Notes: generated by a model from the sequence alone, not told the origin. 24,669 nt of DNA from Bacteroidales bacterium (GCA_007130555.1 SLSH01000293.1:1-24669); one strand, 5' to 3'; shown: positions 7,131 to 16,277, counted from the stretch's first letter. A program made the numbers and translations.

Positions 7131-7523
7131 ATGAACTTTCTAAAACCGGATAATAGTTTTAATAAGAATGAAAGATTGTCGAAAAAAACAGAAATAGATG
7201 CTCTGTTTTTTCGAGGTAAATCTTTTGTCGAAAAACCTGTTTTAGTATATTACAAAAAATGTCTATATGATAAAGATGCTCCTGTTAAAATAATTATATC
7301 CGTATCAAAAAAAAAACTGGCAAAAGCAATCGATAGAAATTTAATTAAAAGAAGAATTAAAGAAGCATATAGAAAAAATAAACAGGAATTGATAAAAACT
7401 TGTAATAATAATAATATCGGACTGAATATTGCTTTTGTTTATTTAAATAATGAAATAAAAAACTATGATAGTATAGAAAAAAAAATTGTTTTATCTTTAC
7501 AAAAAATAATAAAACTATTGTAA
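7131..7523 (+). CDS. rnpA: Ribonuclease P protein component
   Basis: This 130-residue, strongly basic protein is the protein subunit of RNase P, which with the rnpB RNA trims the 5' leader of tRNA precursors. The family signature is clear at residues 67-81, IDRNLIKRRIKEAYR. The N-terminal NERLSKKTEIDALFFRGKSF and the central strand VKIIISVSKKKLAKA match the usual fold. It sits between hemD and an S41 protease gene, the normal Bacteroidota order. In many relatives a small yidD gene lies between rnpA and the protease; here only 12 bases separate them, so yidD is absent from this locus. Confidence 0.94.
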   Translation: MNFLKPDNSFNKNERLSKKTEIDALFFRGKSFVEKPVLVYYKKCLYDKDAPVKIIISVSKKKLAKAIDRNLIKRRIKEAYRKNKQELIKTCNNNNIGLNIAFVYLNNEIKNYDSIEKKIVLSLQKIIKLL

Positions 7524-7535
7524 AACGAAATAATT

Positions 7536-9227
7536 ATGAAATTTAACAAAATAAAAATAAAAGGAAAAAAAATTATACTAATTTCTGTAATAGCAGTATT
7601 TACCATAATATCCGTTTCGTTTGTTGTTAACAGAGACCATGCATTTGAATCGGTTAAACAATTGGATATTTTTTATAGTTTGTACAAAGAACTGAATTTA
7701 TATTATGTTGATGAAATTATTCCGGGAGATATTATTAAGACCGGAATTGACGCGATGCTTAAGAGTCTAGACCCATATTCCGAATATATTCAGGAGTCAA
7801 ATATCGAAGAAATCAGAATAATGACAACAGGGCAATATGGCGGTATCGGGGCATTAATTCGTAAACACAGCGAATATGTGGTTATTGCACATCCTTATCA
7901 AGGAAGACCGGCAGATAAATCAGGGATTGTTGCAGGAGATATTATTTTAAAAATTGACGGGATAAATATAAAAGATAAAAAAGTTTCCGAAGTTTCGGAA
8001 TTATTAAAAGGAGCTCCGAATTCTACCGTTGAACTTATAATTGAAAGACCGGGACACAAAGAAGAGATTAAAAAAACAGTTATCCGCGAAGATATTAAAC
8101 TTGATGCTGTGCCATATTACGGAATAATTGGTAATAATATCGGATATATTACTTTAAATAATTTTACAAATACGGCAGGAAGAGATGTTAAGGATGCATT
8201 TAAAGAATTAAAAAATGATAATGAAATAAATGCAATTATTATTGATTTAAGAGGCAATCCGGGAGGACTGTTGCTAGAAGCGGTAAAAATTGTAAATTTA
8301 TTTGTAGATAAAGGACAGGAAGTAGTAAGCACAAGAGGAAAAGTTGCTCAATGGGATAACATTTACAGAGCAGTAGAAGAACCGTTGGATACGGAAATTA
8401 AAATTGCTGTTCTTGTGGACAGATCTTCGGCATCAGCATCAGAAATAGTTGCAGGAGCTTTGCAAGACCTAGACAGAGGTGTGATAATAGGACAACAAAC
8501 ATTCGGGAAAGGATTGGTACAAACGACTAGAGAATTAAGTTATAATGCAGTGCTTAAAGTTACTACCGCAAAATATTATATTCCAAGCGGAAGATGTATT
8601 CAAGCATTAGACTATTCCCATCGCGATGAAGAAGGAAAAGCTGTTCGTGTACCCGACTCTTTATTGACAGAATTCTCAACACTTAATGGCAGAATTGTTT
8701 ACGAAGGAGGCGGAATAATTCCCGATATAACAATAGAACCGACAATGTTAAGCAAAATCTCGACCAGTCTGATATTAAAAAACCTGACATTCGATTATGC
8801 AACTATTTACAGACAAAAAAATCCGGAAATAGCAACACCCGAAGAATATGAATTTACCGAATTGGAATATGATAAATTTGTTGAATTTTTAGCAGACAAA
8901 GATTTTGACTATGAAACAAAAACCGAAGAAAAACTTAGAAAACTAATAGAATCTGCAAAAAATGAAAAATACTATGAAAGGGCAGATAAAGAATTTGAAA
9001 TATTAAAAGATAAACTATCTCATGACAAGAATAAAGACCTGCAGGTTTTTAAAGAAGAAATTATCCAATTATTAAGCCAGGAAATTATTTTAAGGTATTA
9101 TTATGAAAAAGGTGGGATTATTTATAGTTTAAAACATGACCCCGAAATAAAAAAAGCAATTGAAATTATATCAGATAAAGATATTTATAACAAGATATTA
9201 GACGGAACATATAAAGAAAATATTTAA
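7536..9227 (+). CDS. S41-family carboxyl-terminal processing protease
   Basis: This 563-residue protein has an N-terminal hydrophobic segment (about residues 12-32) that should anchor it to, or export it across, the inner membrane. A PDZ-type region follows at about residues 95-175 (GQYGGIGALI, then SGIVAGDIILKIDG). The peptidase core contains IIIDLRGNPGGLL and SSASASEIVAGALQD. By spacing with the E. coli Tsp dyad, Ser300 is the nucleophile, Lys325 (TFGKG) the general base and Gln329 the supporting residue; all are present, so it should be active. A C-terminal extension of about 150 charged residues, mostly helical, is typical of Bacteroidota members. Such enzymes trim or degrade periplasmic proteins from their C-termini. 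It is tightly spaced with rnpA before it and trpS after it. Confidence 0.93.
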   Translation: MKFNKIKIKGKKIILISVIAVFTIISVSFVVNRDHAFESVKQLDIFYSLYKELNLYYVDEIIPGDIIKTGIDAMLKSLDPYSEYIQESNIEEIRIMTTGQYGGIGALIRKHSEYVVIAHPYQGRPADKSGIVAGDIILKIDGINIKDKKVSEVSELLKGAPNSTVELIIERPGHKEEIKKTVIREDIKLDAVPYYGIIGNNIGYITLNNFTNTAGRDVKDAFKELKNDNEINAIIIDLRGNPGGLLLEAVKIVNLFVDKGQEVVSTRGKVAQWDNIYRAVEEPLDTEIKIAVLVDRSSASASEIVAGALQDLDRGVIIGQQTFGKGLVQTTRELSYNAVLKVTTAKYYIPSGRCIQALDYSHRDEEGKAVRVPDSLLTEFSTLNGRIVYEGGGIIPDITIEPTMLSKISTSLILKNLTFDYATIYRQKNPEIATPEEYEFTELEYDKFVEFLADKDFDYETKTEEKLRKLIESAKNEKYYERADKEFEILKDKLSHDKNKDLQVFKEEIIQLLSQEIILRYYYEKGGIIYSLKHDPEIKKAIEIISDKDIYNKILDGTYKENI

Positions 9228-9238
9228 ATAAAAATATT

Positions 9239-10228
9239 ATGGAAATAGTAGCAAGCGGAATAAGATCTACCGGGAAACTGCATCTTGGTAATTATTTTGG
9301 TGCAATCAGCAATTTTGTAAAAATGCAACATAAAAATAAATGCTATTTCTTTATTGCAGATTATCATACTTTGACAACTCATCATAATAACAAGGAACTG
9401 CATGATAATGTACGCAGGGTTTTTGTAGAATATTTAGCGGCAGGACTTGACCCCGAAGTTGCAAATATTTATATTCAAAGCGATGTCCCTGAATTATGTG
9501 AACTTTATCTTTTACTTAATATGTCTGCATATCTGGGAGAACTTGAACGCACAACTTCTTTTAAAGATAAGGCAAGAAAACAGCCCGATAATGTTAATGC
9601 GGGGCTACTGACATATCCTGTTTTAATGGCTGCAGATATATTGATACATCATGCACACAAAGTTCCGGTAGGGAAAGATCAGGAACAAAATCTTGAAATG
9701 ACCAGAAAATTCGTAAGAAGATTTAATAATATGTACGGGGTTAAATATTTCAGAGAACCCGTAGCGTATAATTTCGGAGAAGAATTGGTTAAAGTTCCCG
9801 GATTAGACGGAAAAGGAAAAATGGGGAAATCTGAGAATAACGGAATATTTTTGTCTGATGACGAAAAAACAATCAGAAAAAAAGTGATGAGTGCCGTTAC
9901 TGATTCCGGTCCGCAAAAACCAAATTCAAAAATGTCGGAAGCAGTTCAAAATTTATTTACTATTCTGGAAATCGTTTCAACAAATGATACGATAGAATAT
10001 TTTAAAGAAAAATATGCCTCCTGCGAAATTCGTTACGGAGACCTGAAAAAACAATTAGCCGAAGATATAAATAAAACAATTGAGCCCATTCGTGAAAAAA
10101 TTAAGGAAATAGATGCGAATAATGATTTCTTAATAAAAACAGCCAAAAAAGGAGCGGAAAAAGCCAGAGAAAATGCTGTAAATACAATTAAAGAGGTTAG
10201 AGAAATTATTGGAATCAGGAATTTTTAA
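9239..10228 (+). CDS. trpS: Tryptophan-tRNA ligase
   Basis: This 329-residue class I aminoacyl-tRNA synthetase charges tRNA-Trp using ATP. The ATP-binding HIGH-type motif is HLGN at residues 15-18. The KMSKS-type loop is KMGKS at residues 194-198. Between them lies the family segment YPVLMAADILIHHAHKVPVG followed by KDQEQNLEMTR, which forms the tryptophan and dimer region. The length is normal for bacterial TrpRS. It begins 11 bases after the S41 protease stop, so co-transcription is likely. I see no T-box or trp leader upstream. Confidence 0.96.
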   Translation: MEIVASGIRSTGKLHLGNYFGAISNFVKMQHKNKCYFFIADYHTLTTHHNNKELHDNVRRVFVEYLAAGLDPEVANIYIQSDVPELCELYLLLNMSAYLGELERTTSFKDKARKQPDNVNAGLLTYPVLMAADILIHHAHKVPVGKDQEQNLEMTRKFVRRFNNMYGVKYFREPVAYNFGEELVKVPGLDGKGKMGKSENNGIFLSDDEKTIRKKVMSAVTDSGPQKPNSKMSEAVQNLFTILEIVSTNDTIEYFKEKYASCEIRYGDLKKQLAEDINKTIEPIREKIKEIDANNDFLIKTAKKGAEKARENAVNTIKEVREIIGIRNF

Positions 10229-10267
10229 TTTAGTTTTTCTTATTTTATGTGAAAAGTTTACTTAGCT

Positions 10268-10630
10268 ATGAAAAAAGTTTTTTACTGTGTAATTGCGGTT
10301 ACGGTGTGTTTTTTGCTCTTGGTGTCTTGTAAAAAAGAGAAAGAGTATTTTAATGAAACTCTTTTAATCGGGAAATGGGTGTCGGGGACCGAATTTTACA
10401 AATATGAAAGCAATGGTACGGGAAGCACCTGGGATACAAGTGATGATGTAAGCGAAGAGGAAGCACAGGCTTTTGAATGGACTCTTGTAGAAGACGAACT
10501 GACACATATACATCTTATGGAAATCGGAAGTGCCGTCGTACCAAAAGTTTATACAGTTACCAAACTTACTACGGGAACATTAGAATATAAAGACAGTTTT
10601 GGAAAACAATTCTCATATTCCAAAGTATAA
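10268..10630 (+). CDS. Small lipocalin-like lipoprotein
   Basis: This 120-residue protein has a clear lipobox, LLVSC, with Cys21 as the lipidated residue. It is followed by KKEKEY, a charged segment of the kind often found on surface-exposed Bacteroidota lipoproteins. The mature region, starting LLIGKWVSGTEFYKYESNG and including FEWTLVEDELTHIHL and VYTVTKLTTGTLEYKD, has the spacing of the small lipocalin-like (META/lipocalin-type) barrels of this phylum. No ligand or function can be inferred. It lies between trpS and the AsmA-like gene on the same strand, with gaps of 39 and 43 bases. Confidence 0.75.
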   Translation: MKKVFYCVIAVTVCFLLLVSCKKEKEYFNETLLIGKWVSGTEFYKYESNGTGSTWDTSDDVSEEEAQAFEWTLVEDELTHIHLMEIGSAVVPKVYTVTKLTTGTLEYKDSFGKQFSYSKV

Positions 10631-10673
10631 TATTTACTAAAAAAATTTCGATTAACTTTTTGATTATAAAAAA

Positions 10674-13600
10674 ATGAAAAAAATTATCAAACCAATCCTG
10701 ATAACATTGGCATCTTTGCTGGTATTATTAACAATTACTATTAGTATTGCGTTGTGGTTTATTTTTACGCCGGAAAAAATCAGTCCGATTATAAATAATC
10801 AAGCCCAAAAGATTTTTACCTGTGAGGTTGAAATAGGAAATGTTGAACTCACTTTTTTCAGTACGTTTCCGCGGTTTGCATTAAAACTGGATAAATTTAC
10901 ACTAATTAATCCTATACCCGGGACATTTTCCGATACACTTGTAAATGTTGACAGATTAACAGGAGTGATTGATATTATTGCTCTCTGGAGAAAAAACGAA
11001 TTGATATTGTCCGATATTTCCGTATCAAACGGAACTGTAAATGCTTTTGTTGATTCCACGGGACTTTCTAATTTTGATGTAATTTTAACAGATACTACAG
11101 AACAAGAAGAAACGGATTTTACATTCGATTTTATTGATTTAGGTAATGTAAAACTTGAAAATATTAATCTTTCTTATGTAGATGAATCACTTAAAATAAA
11201 TACCAAAATTCAAAATTTTTATGCCGAAATTAAAGGAACTATCATTGAAGAAAATATTAAATCCGAAGCAAAATTTAACGGTACATATCTTTCATATCAG
11301 GACGATTCAATGGAACTTATTGCCGGAATTAAAAACTTTAATGGTGAAATTAAAGGATTTATGTTCAATGACAGTATAAATTCCGACATAAAACTGCAAG
11401 GGGAAAATCTTTCTTATACAGATGAATTATTGAAGATAAATACAGGAATTGATAATTTTGATGTGGAATTTATTGGAAGCATCACAAATTATGAAAACAT
11501 AAATTCAGTAATAAAATTAAACGGCATAAATGTTTTTTTTGAATACGATGAGGAAATATATTTACATAACGAAAAATTAGCAATGTATATTCCTAATAAT
11601 ATTGTTTTATCACAACTTTCATTTCAATTAAATCAGGCACAGGCATCCATTAATGAATTGGGGTTTTTACTTAATGGGTTAATTGAAATTGATTCTCAAA
11701 ATTGGGATATTAATAGTAATATTAATTATGAATTTAATGATTGGGATTTTGAAAATATTCTGTCACTTGTGCCTCTTACTTATCATTCTTATCTTGAAGG
11801 AATAGATTTTAATGGTTTGATTTCATCAAAAGGAAAAATATCCGGAACTTACAGCGATTCCTTAATGCCTTTAATGGATATAGCTCTGATAGTGAAAAAC
11901 GGAGACTTAAATTATTCGGATTTTCATTTACCTATTAGTAATATCAACGGGGACATCAATATTTATACGGATTTAATAAATGACGAAATCTCTTATTTGA
12001 AAATCAATAGATTTAATGCCAAAACACCTAAGTCATCCATTGAAACAAAAGGTATTTTTAAGAATCTATTTTCGGACATTTATGCAGGGCTTACCACGAA
12101 AGTTAATATAAATCTGGATGAATTCAATGAGATGATACCCGATACTTTGAACGTAAAAATGGAAGGTATGGTACAAGGGGGCATTGTAACGGTATTTTAT
12201 ATGTCGCAGTTGGAAAAGATGCAAATTGAAAAAATGAAATTATCCGGAAGTTTAACCGCTTATAATATAGATGTGGCTTATGACAGTTTATGGGTAAAAA
12301 CAGACAGAGCGGGAATTGATTTTACATTACCAAATCCTGAGAGTACAACAAAAAATACCCAATTTGCTCTTGCTACATTTACATGTGATAATTTTGAAAC
12401 AGGCAAACTGAATGATTACCGGACTTTTTTGCAAAATGCAAATATCAGAATTGAAACATCCGATTTAAGGGATACAACCAAAATTCCCGATTTAATTTGT
12501 TCGTTTGCGACAGATGCTTTTTCGGCAAATATGGATAGTACAAGTATTATATTAAAAAATCAAAACGGAAAAGTATCAATTGCTCCTTTACCTGACAAAC
12601 CGGATCATCCTGAAATTAAGCTGGCTTATAACAGTAAAGGAATTGAGGCTAACACCGGAGAAGATGTCATTACAATAAACAAAATACATTTGGATGCTGA
12701 CATTTTGAATGATCAAAGTCAATCTGATGTTTTATTGCAATGGCTTGTAAAAGGAGATATTGATATAGACAAAGGAATTATCACTACATCATTATTATCT
12801 CATCCTATTGAAATAGCTCTCTTGAAAATGGATTTTGATTCTGAAAAACTGAATATTAAAGAAAGTCGTATGATTATTGATAATTCTGATTTTGAACTTT
12901 CGGGAGTTCTTAATAATGTATTGTCTTATTATAAAGGAGATTCTATTCTTTACGGGGACTTTAAGTTTGCATCCGATAATACCGATATATTACAGCTTAT
13001 GGGTATTACAAGCGGAATCGGAACAGAAAAAGATGAGGATATCTCGAAAAACGAAAAAACTGACACACAAAATATTAACGATGAGACATATACAGGACCT
13101 TATATGGTTCCGGAAGGGATAAATATTTTGTTGTCCACTAATATAAGACAGGCTACATTTGGCAATGATACTGCTCGGGATATTACAGGCGAGGTTAGTA
13201 TAAATAATGGTATTTTACTTTTGGATGATTTGAAGTTTACCACTCCGGCTGCAAGAATGCAATTAACATCTATGTATCGTTCTCCGAGAAAAAATCATCT
13301 TTATCTTGGTCTGGATTATCACATGCTGGATATTGAAATTGAAAAGTTATTGGAATTGATACCCGATATTGATACTCTTATGCCTATGTTACGGTCGTTC
13401 AGGGGTAAAGGGGAATTCCATATTGCCATTGAAAGCTATCTGGATTCTACTTATAATATTAAAAAATCAACTTTACGCGGGGCGTCATCTATTACCGGAA
13501 GCAACTTAGTTTTATTAGACGGAGAAACTTTTACCGAAATTGCAAAAACTCTACGATTCAGTAAAAAAACTGAAAATAAGATAGATTCTCTTTCTGCCGA

Positions 13601-13910
13601 ATTTACTATATTCCGAGAAGAAATTGACATTTATCCTTTTCTGATTGTAATGGACAGATATTCGGCTGTTGTAGCCGGCAGACATAATTTTGATTATAGT
13701 TTTGATTATCATATTACGGTCGTGGATTCTCCTGTTCCGGCAAGGTTCGGGATAGATATAAAGGGTAATATGGAAGATTTAAAGTTTCGACCGGCAAGTA
13801 CCCGATATCCTGAATTTTATCGTCCCGCATCAAGAGGTGCGGTTAAAACCAGTCAGCTTGATTTAAGAAAAATGATACGTGAATCTTTAACGGAACGAAT
13901 TCACGAATAG
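10674..13910 (+). CDS. Large AsmA-like envelope protein
   Basis: This 1078-residue protein begins with MKKIIKP and one hydrophobic segment (about residues 7-31), then PEKISPIINNQAQKIF and FSTFPRFALKLDKFTL, the N-terminal pattern of AsmA-family proteins. The rest is long, beta-rich, repetitive sequence, and the C-terminus (MYRSPRKNHLYLGLDYHMLDIEI through FDYSFDYHITVVDSPVPARFGI) resembles the AsmA C-terminal module. Established AsmA-superfamily members such as TamB and YhdP are long bridge-like proteins implicated in lipid movement between the two membranes, and that is the most likely kind of role here. Residues 166-286 hold three tandem copies of a roughly 40-residue unit beginning LSYxD. The stop lies 28 bases before a partial repeat element that separates it from the convergent EF-G paralogue. 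Confidence 0.82.
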   Translation: MKKIIKPILITLASLLVLLTITISIALWFIFTPEKISPIINNQAQKIFTCEVEIGNVELTFFSTFPRFALKLDKFTLINPIPGTFSDTLVNVDRLTGVIDIIALWRKNELILSDISVSNGTVNAFVDSTGLSNFDVILTDTTEQEETDFTFDFIDLGNVKLENINLSYVDESLKINTKIQNFYAEIKGTIIEENIKSEAKFNGTYLSYQDDSMELIAGIKNFNGEIKGFMFNDSINSDIKLQGENLSYTDELLKINTGIDNFDVEFIGSITNYENINSVIKLNGINVFFEYDEEIYLHNEKLAMYIPNNIVLSQLSFQLNQAQASINELGFLLNGLIEIDSQNWDINSNINYEFNDWDFENILSLVPLTYHSYLEGIDFNGLISSKGKISGTYSDSLMPLMDIALIVKNGDLNYSDFHLPISNINGDINIYTDLINDEISYLKINRFNAKTPKSSIETKGIFKNLFSDIYAGLTTKVNINLDEFNEMIPDTLNVKMEGMVQGGIVTVFYMSQLEKMQIEKMKLSGSLTAYNIDVAYDSLWVKTDRAGIDFTLPNPESTTKNTQFALATFTCDNFETGKLNDYRTFLQNANIRIETSDLRDTTKIPDLICSFATDAFSANMDSTSIILKNQNGKVSIAPLPDKPDHPEIKLAYNSKGIEANTGEDVITINKIHLDADILNDQSQSDVLLQWLVKGDIDIDKGIITTSLLSHPIEIALLKMDFDSEKLNIKESRMIIDNSDFELSGVLNNVLSYYKGDSILYGDFKFASDNTDILQLMGITSGIGTEKDEDISKNEKTDTQNINDETYTGPYMVPEGINILLSTNIRQATFGNDTARDITGEVSINNGILLLDDLKFTTPAARMQLTSMYRSPRKNHLYLGLDYHMLDIEIEKLLELIPDIDTLMPMLRSFRGKGEFHIAIESYLDSTYNIKKSTLRGASSITGSNLVLLDGETFTEIAKTLRFSKKTENKIDSLSAEFTIFREEIDIYPFLIVMDRYSAVVAGRHNFDYSFDYHITVVDSPVPARFGIDIKGNMEDLKFRPASTRYPEFYRPASRGAVKTSQLDLRKMIRESLTERIHE
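11169..11531 (+). repeat. Three tandem ~40-residue repeats within the AsmA-like gene
   Basis: Residues 166-205, 206-245 and 246-286 each begin LSY(V/Q/T)D, continue with a Leu/Ile-rich strand, have NF about 15 residues in, and end with a lysine-containing K(F/L)(N/Q)G segment. A degenerate fourth unit may begin at residue 287 (VFFEYDEE). This is a local amplification of one structural unit of the beta groove. Confidence 0.75.
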
Positions 13911-13938
13911 TTTGTAAAAATTTCTTTTGTTAATTATT

Positions 13939-14008
13939 CTTTGTAGGGATGAGCATTTTGAGGGCAAGCATAACGCAGTTATCGGACATTATTGACAGAC
14001 ACTAATTA
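13939..14008. mobile_element. Degenerate one-ended copy of the 220-bp element
   Basis: These 70 bases align without gaps to 3181-3250, matching at 58 of 70 positions by eye. They include the invariant blocks GCATAACGCAG and GACAGACACTAATTA. The left half and left terminal repeat are missing; the preceding 30 bases show only T-rich resemblance to the middle of the full copy. As with the full element, it lies between two convergent genes, and its terminal TTA (14006-14008) provides the stop codon of the minus-strand gene. One base change in this copy creates a stop in the frame that is open in the first copy, which argues the element is non-coding. Confidence 0.78.
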
Positions 14009-16156
14009 TTCTTCGTTTTGCGATGCTTCGTATTCTTTCAGAAGTTTATCTTGTACATCAGGTGGTACTTGTTGGTATTCGTAAAATTTCATAGAATACA
14101 TTGCTCTTCCTGCTGTTATAGATCTTAATGCAGTTGAATAATTATCCATTTCTGACAGAGGCACTCTGGTGGCAATTTTTTCAAACCCTTTTTCGCTGCT
14201 CATTCCCTGTACAATTGCTCTGCGTCCTTGCAGGTCGCTCATTACGTCTCCCATTCGTGCTCCGGGGACCAAAACTTCAAGGTCGTATATAGGTTCCATA
14301 ATTTTAGGTCCGGCATTTTTAAATGCATTATTAAATGCATTTCGTCCTGCAAGTTTAAAGGATATCTCATTTGAATCAACGGGGTGCATTTTTCCGTCAT
14401 ATACACAAACTCTGATGTCTCTTGCGTAAGAGCCGGTTAGAGGACCTTCTTCCATTTTTTCCATAATTCCTTTAAGTATAGCGGGTAAAAACCTGGTATC
14501 AATAGAACCTCCTACAATACAGTTGTAATATTGTAACATTCCTCCCCATTCTAATTTAATTTCTTCTTTACCACGCACAGAGATTTTTATTTCTTTTCCG
14601 TCAATTTTATACATAGTTGGATCAGGTATATTTGGCACATAAGGTTCGATAACAATATATACTTCTCCGAATTGTCCTGCTCCTCCTGATTGTTTTTTAT
14701 GTCTGTAATCTGCCTGAGCTGTTTTTGTAATAGTTTCACGATACGGTATTCTTGGTTTTATGAAATCAAATTCAATTTTAAACTGATTGTTTAAAAACCA
14801 TTTCATAATATTCAAATGATATTCTCCTTGCCCTGAAACCAATAATTGTTTTAATTCTTTTGAATATTCATACCTCAGAGATTGGTCTTCTTCGTGAATT
14901 CTGCTAAGTGCTTCACCGAGTTTTTCGTCATCAGCCTCGCTTTTAGCTTTAATAGCCATTCTGTGCTTTGGTTCGGGCCACTCAATAGGAGGCATTTCCC
15001 AGTCTTCTCCGACAGGGACTAAGGTATGTCCAATTTTAGCACTCTTTAGTTTCACAGTAGCTCCAATGTCTCCGGCATATAATTTATCTACTTTATTTCT
15101 TGTTTTTCCTGCACAAACAAATAATTGAGAAATACGTTCTTTTGTATTTTTTTTGGAATTATACAAATCAATATTTTCAGCTACTGTTCCAGATAAAACT
15201 TTAAAATAATTTATTTCTCCTATGTGTTCTTCAATAGAAGTTTTAAAAATAAATAATGAAGTTTTTGCATTTGAATCACATTTTATTTCTTTTTCTTCAT
15301 TGTTAACAACTGCCGGCAATGTATCTGGAGAAGGGGCAACATTAGCGATAAATTCCAATAATCTTTGTACTCCGAGGTCATTTCTCGGATTAATACAAAA
15401 AATCGGAAATATTCCTCTTTGCGGAAGTCCTGCTGAAATTCCTTTCATCATTTCTTCTTCGTTCAGAGTATCTTTTTCGAAAAATATTTCCATAAGAGAC
15501 TCATCAACTTCGGCAGCTTTTTCTATCAGTTCGGTTTTAATTTCTTCGGCTTGGGCTACAAATTCTTCGGGGATATCGCTTATTTCAATTTTATCACCGC
15601 TGATTTTATACATTTTATTGGTAATAACATCAACAATTGCATCAAATCCAACACCTGCATTAACAGGAAATTGTGCCAATACAGCATTTCCTCCGAATGT
15701 ATTTTTTATCATTTCAAAGGTTTTTTCGAAATTGGATTGTTCATGATCCAAATGTCCAATGGTTATTATAAGCGGTTTGCCTGTTTTTTCGAAATATCTG
15801 TTATGAATTTCTGTCCCTACTTCAACTCCGTTTTGAGCATTAATAACCATTAACCCAATATCTGCAGTATGTATTGAGGCTATTACATTACCAATAAAAT
15901 CATCCATCCCGGGATTGTCAAGAATATTTATCTTTTTTCCGGCAATTTCTGTATAAGCAACAGTTGATGATATAGAATTTCCAATTTCATGTTCAATAGG
16001 ACGATAATCCGAAATAGTATTTTTACTTGAAATTTCGCCTTTTCTTTTTATTACACCACCAAAATAAAGCATACTTTCTGTTAATATACTCTTCCCGGAA
16101 CCCGAATTTCCTAATAAGGTTAAATTTTTAATTTCTGAGCTTTGATAAGTTTTCAT
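14006..16156 (-). CDS. fusA2: Elongation factor G paralogue, EF-G2 type, with degenerate GTPase motifs
   Basis: This 716-residue protein has all EF-G domains: an N-terminal G domain (about residues 1-275), domain II, domain III (GEYHLNIMKWFLNNQF), domain IV (SGGAGQFGEVYI) and a C-terminal domain (PIYDLEVLVPGARMGDVMSDLQGRR). The P-loop GNSGSGKS (16-23) is intact. The G3 motif is DNPGMDDF (80-87), so Met84 replaces the catalytic His of canonical DxPGHxDF. G4 is GHLD (134-137) in place of NKxD, losing the Asn and Lys that read guanine. From memory, Bacteroides EF-G2 has been reported to support translocation without GTP hydrolysis during carbon limitation; this protein fits that class. It is not the housekeeping EF-G, and no str-operon neighbours are present. 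The promoter is probably at 16221-16250, inside a divergent region shared with the flippase. Confidence 0.86.
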   Translation of the reverse strand: MKTYQSSEIKNLTLLGNSGSGKSILTESMLYFGGVIKRKGEISSKNTISDYRPIEHEIGNSISSTVAYTEIAGKKINILDNPGMDDFIGNVIASIHTADIGLMVINAQNGVEVGTEIHNRYFEKTGKPLIITIGHLDHEQSNFEKTFEMIKNTFGGNAVLAQFPVNAGVGFDAIVDVITNKMYKISGDKIEISDIPEEFVAQAEEIKTELIEKAAEVDESLMEIFFEKDTLNEEEMMKGISAGLPQRGIFPIFCINPRNDLGVQRLLEFIANVAPSPDTLPAVVNNEEKEIKCDSNAKTSLFIFKTSIEEHIGEINYFKVLSGTVAENIDLYNSKKNTKERISQLFVCAGKTRNKVDKLYAGDIGATVKLKSAKIGHTLVPVGEDWEMPPIEWPEPKHRMAIKAKSEADDEKLGEALSRIHEEDQSLRYEYSKELKQLLVSGQGEYHLNIMKWFLNNQFKIEFDFIKPRIPYRETITKTAQADYRHKKQSGGAGQFGEVYIVIEPYVPNIPDPTMYKIDGKEIKISVRGKEEIKLEWGGMLQYYNCIVGGSIDTRFLPAILKGIMEKMEEGPLTGSYARDIRVCVYDGKMHPVDSNEISFKLAGRNAFNNAFKNAGPKIMEPIYDLEVLVPGARMGDVMSDLQGRRAIVQGMSSEKGFEKIATRVPLSEMDNYSTALRSITAGRAMYSMKFYEYQQVPPDVQDKLLKEYEASQNEE

Positions 16157-16220
16157 ATTAGTTTAAAATTGAATTATGTTTATAAATTATAATATTATTT
16201 ATGCTAATAATTTTGGCTCA

Positions 16221-16250
16221 CAAAAATAATAAAAAATATTATAGTACAAA
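16221..16250 (-). promoter_or_regulatory. Bacteroidota-type promoter for the EF-G2-like gene
   Basis: On the minus strand TTTG (16250-16247) and TATTTTTG (16228-16221) are separated by 18 bases, matching the -33/-7 pattern. Transcription would start near 16214, leaving a leader of about 58 bases before the ATG at 16156. Confidence 0.55.
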
Positions 16251-16277
16251 CTTAGCTGATTAAAATATTTAAAAATG

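Noticed and set aside
8117..8332. 71-residue frame antisense to the S41 protease
   Set aside because: It overlaps the conserved protease core, and its sequence is low-complexity Ser/Leu/Pro.
12877..13122. 81-residue plus-strand frame inside the AsmA-like gene
   Set aside because: It is an overlapping frame within a continuous 1078-codon gene, with no independent support.
15222..15746. 174-residue frame antisense to the EF-G paralogue (and a second one at 15551-15853)
   Set aside because: Both are fully inside a gene with clear EF-G domains. Their Ser/Ile/Asn-rich sequence is typical of antisense shadows in AT-rich DNA.
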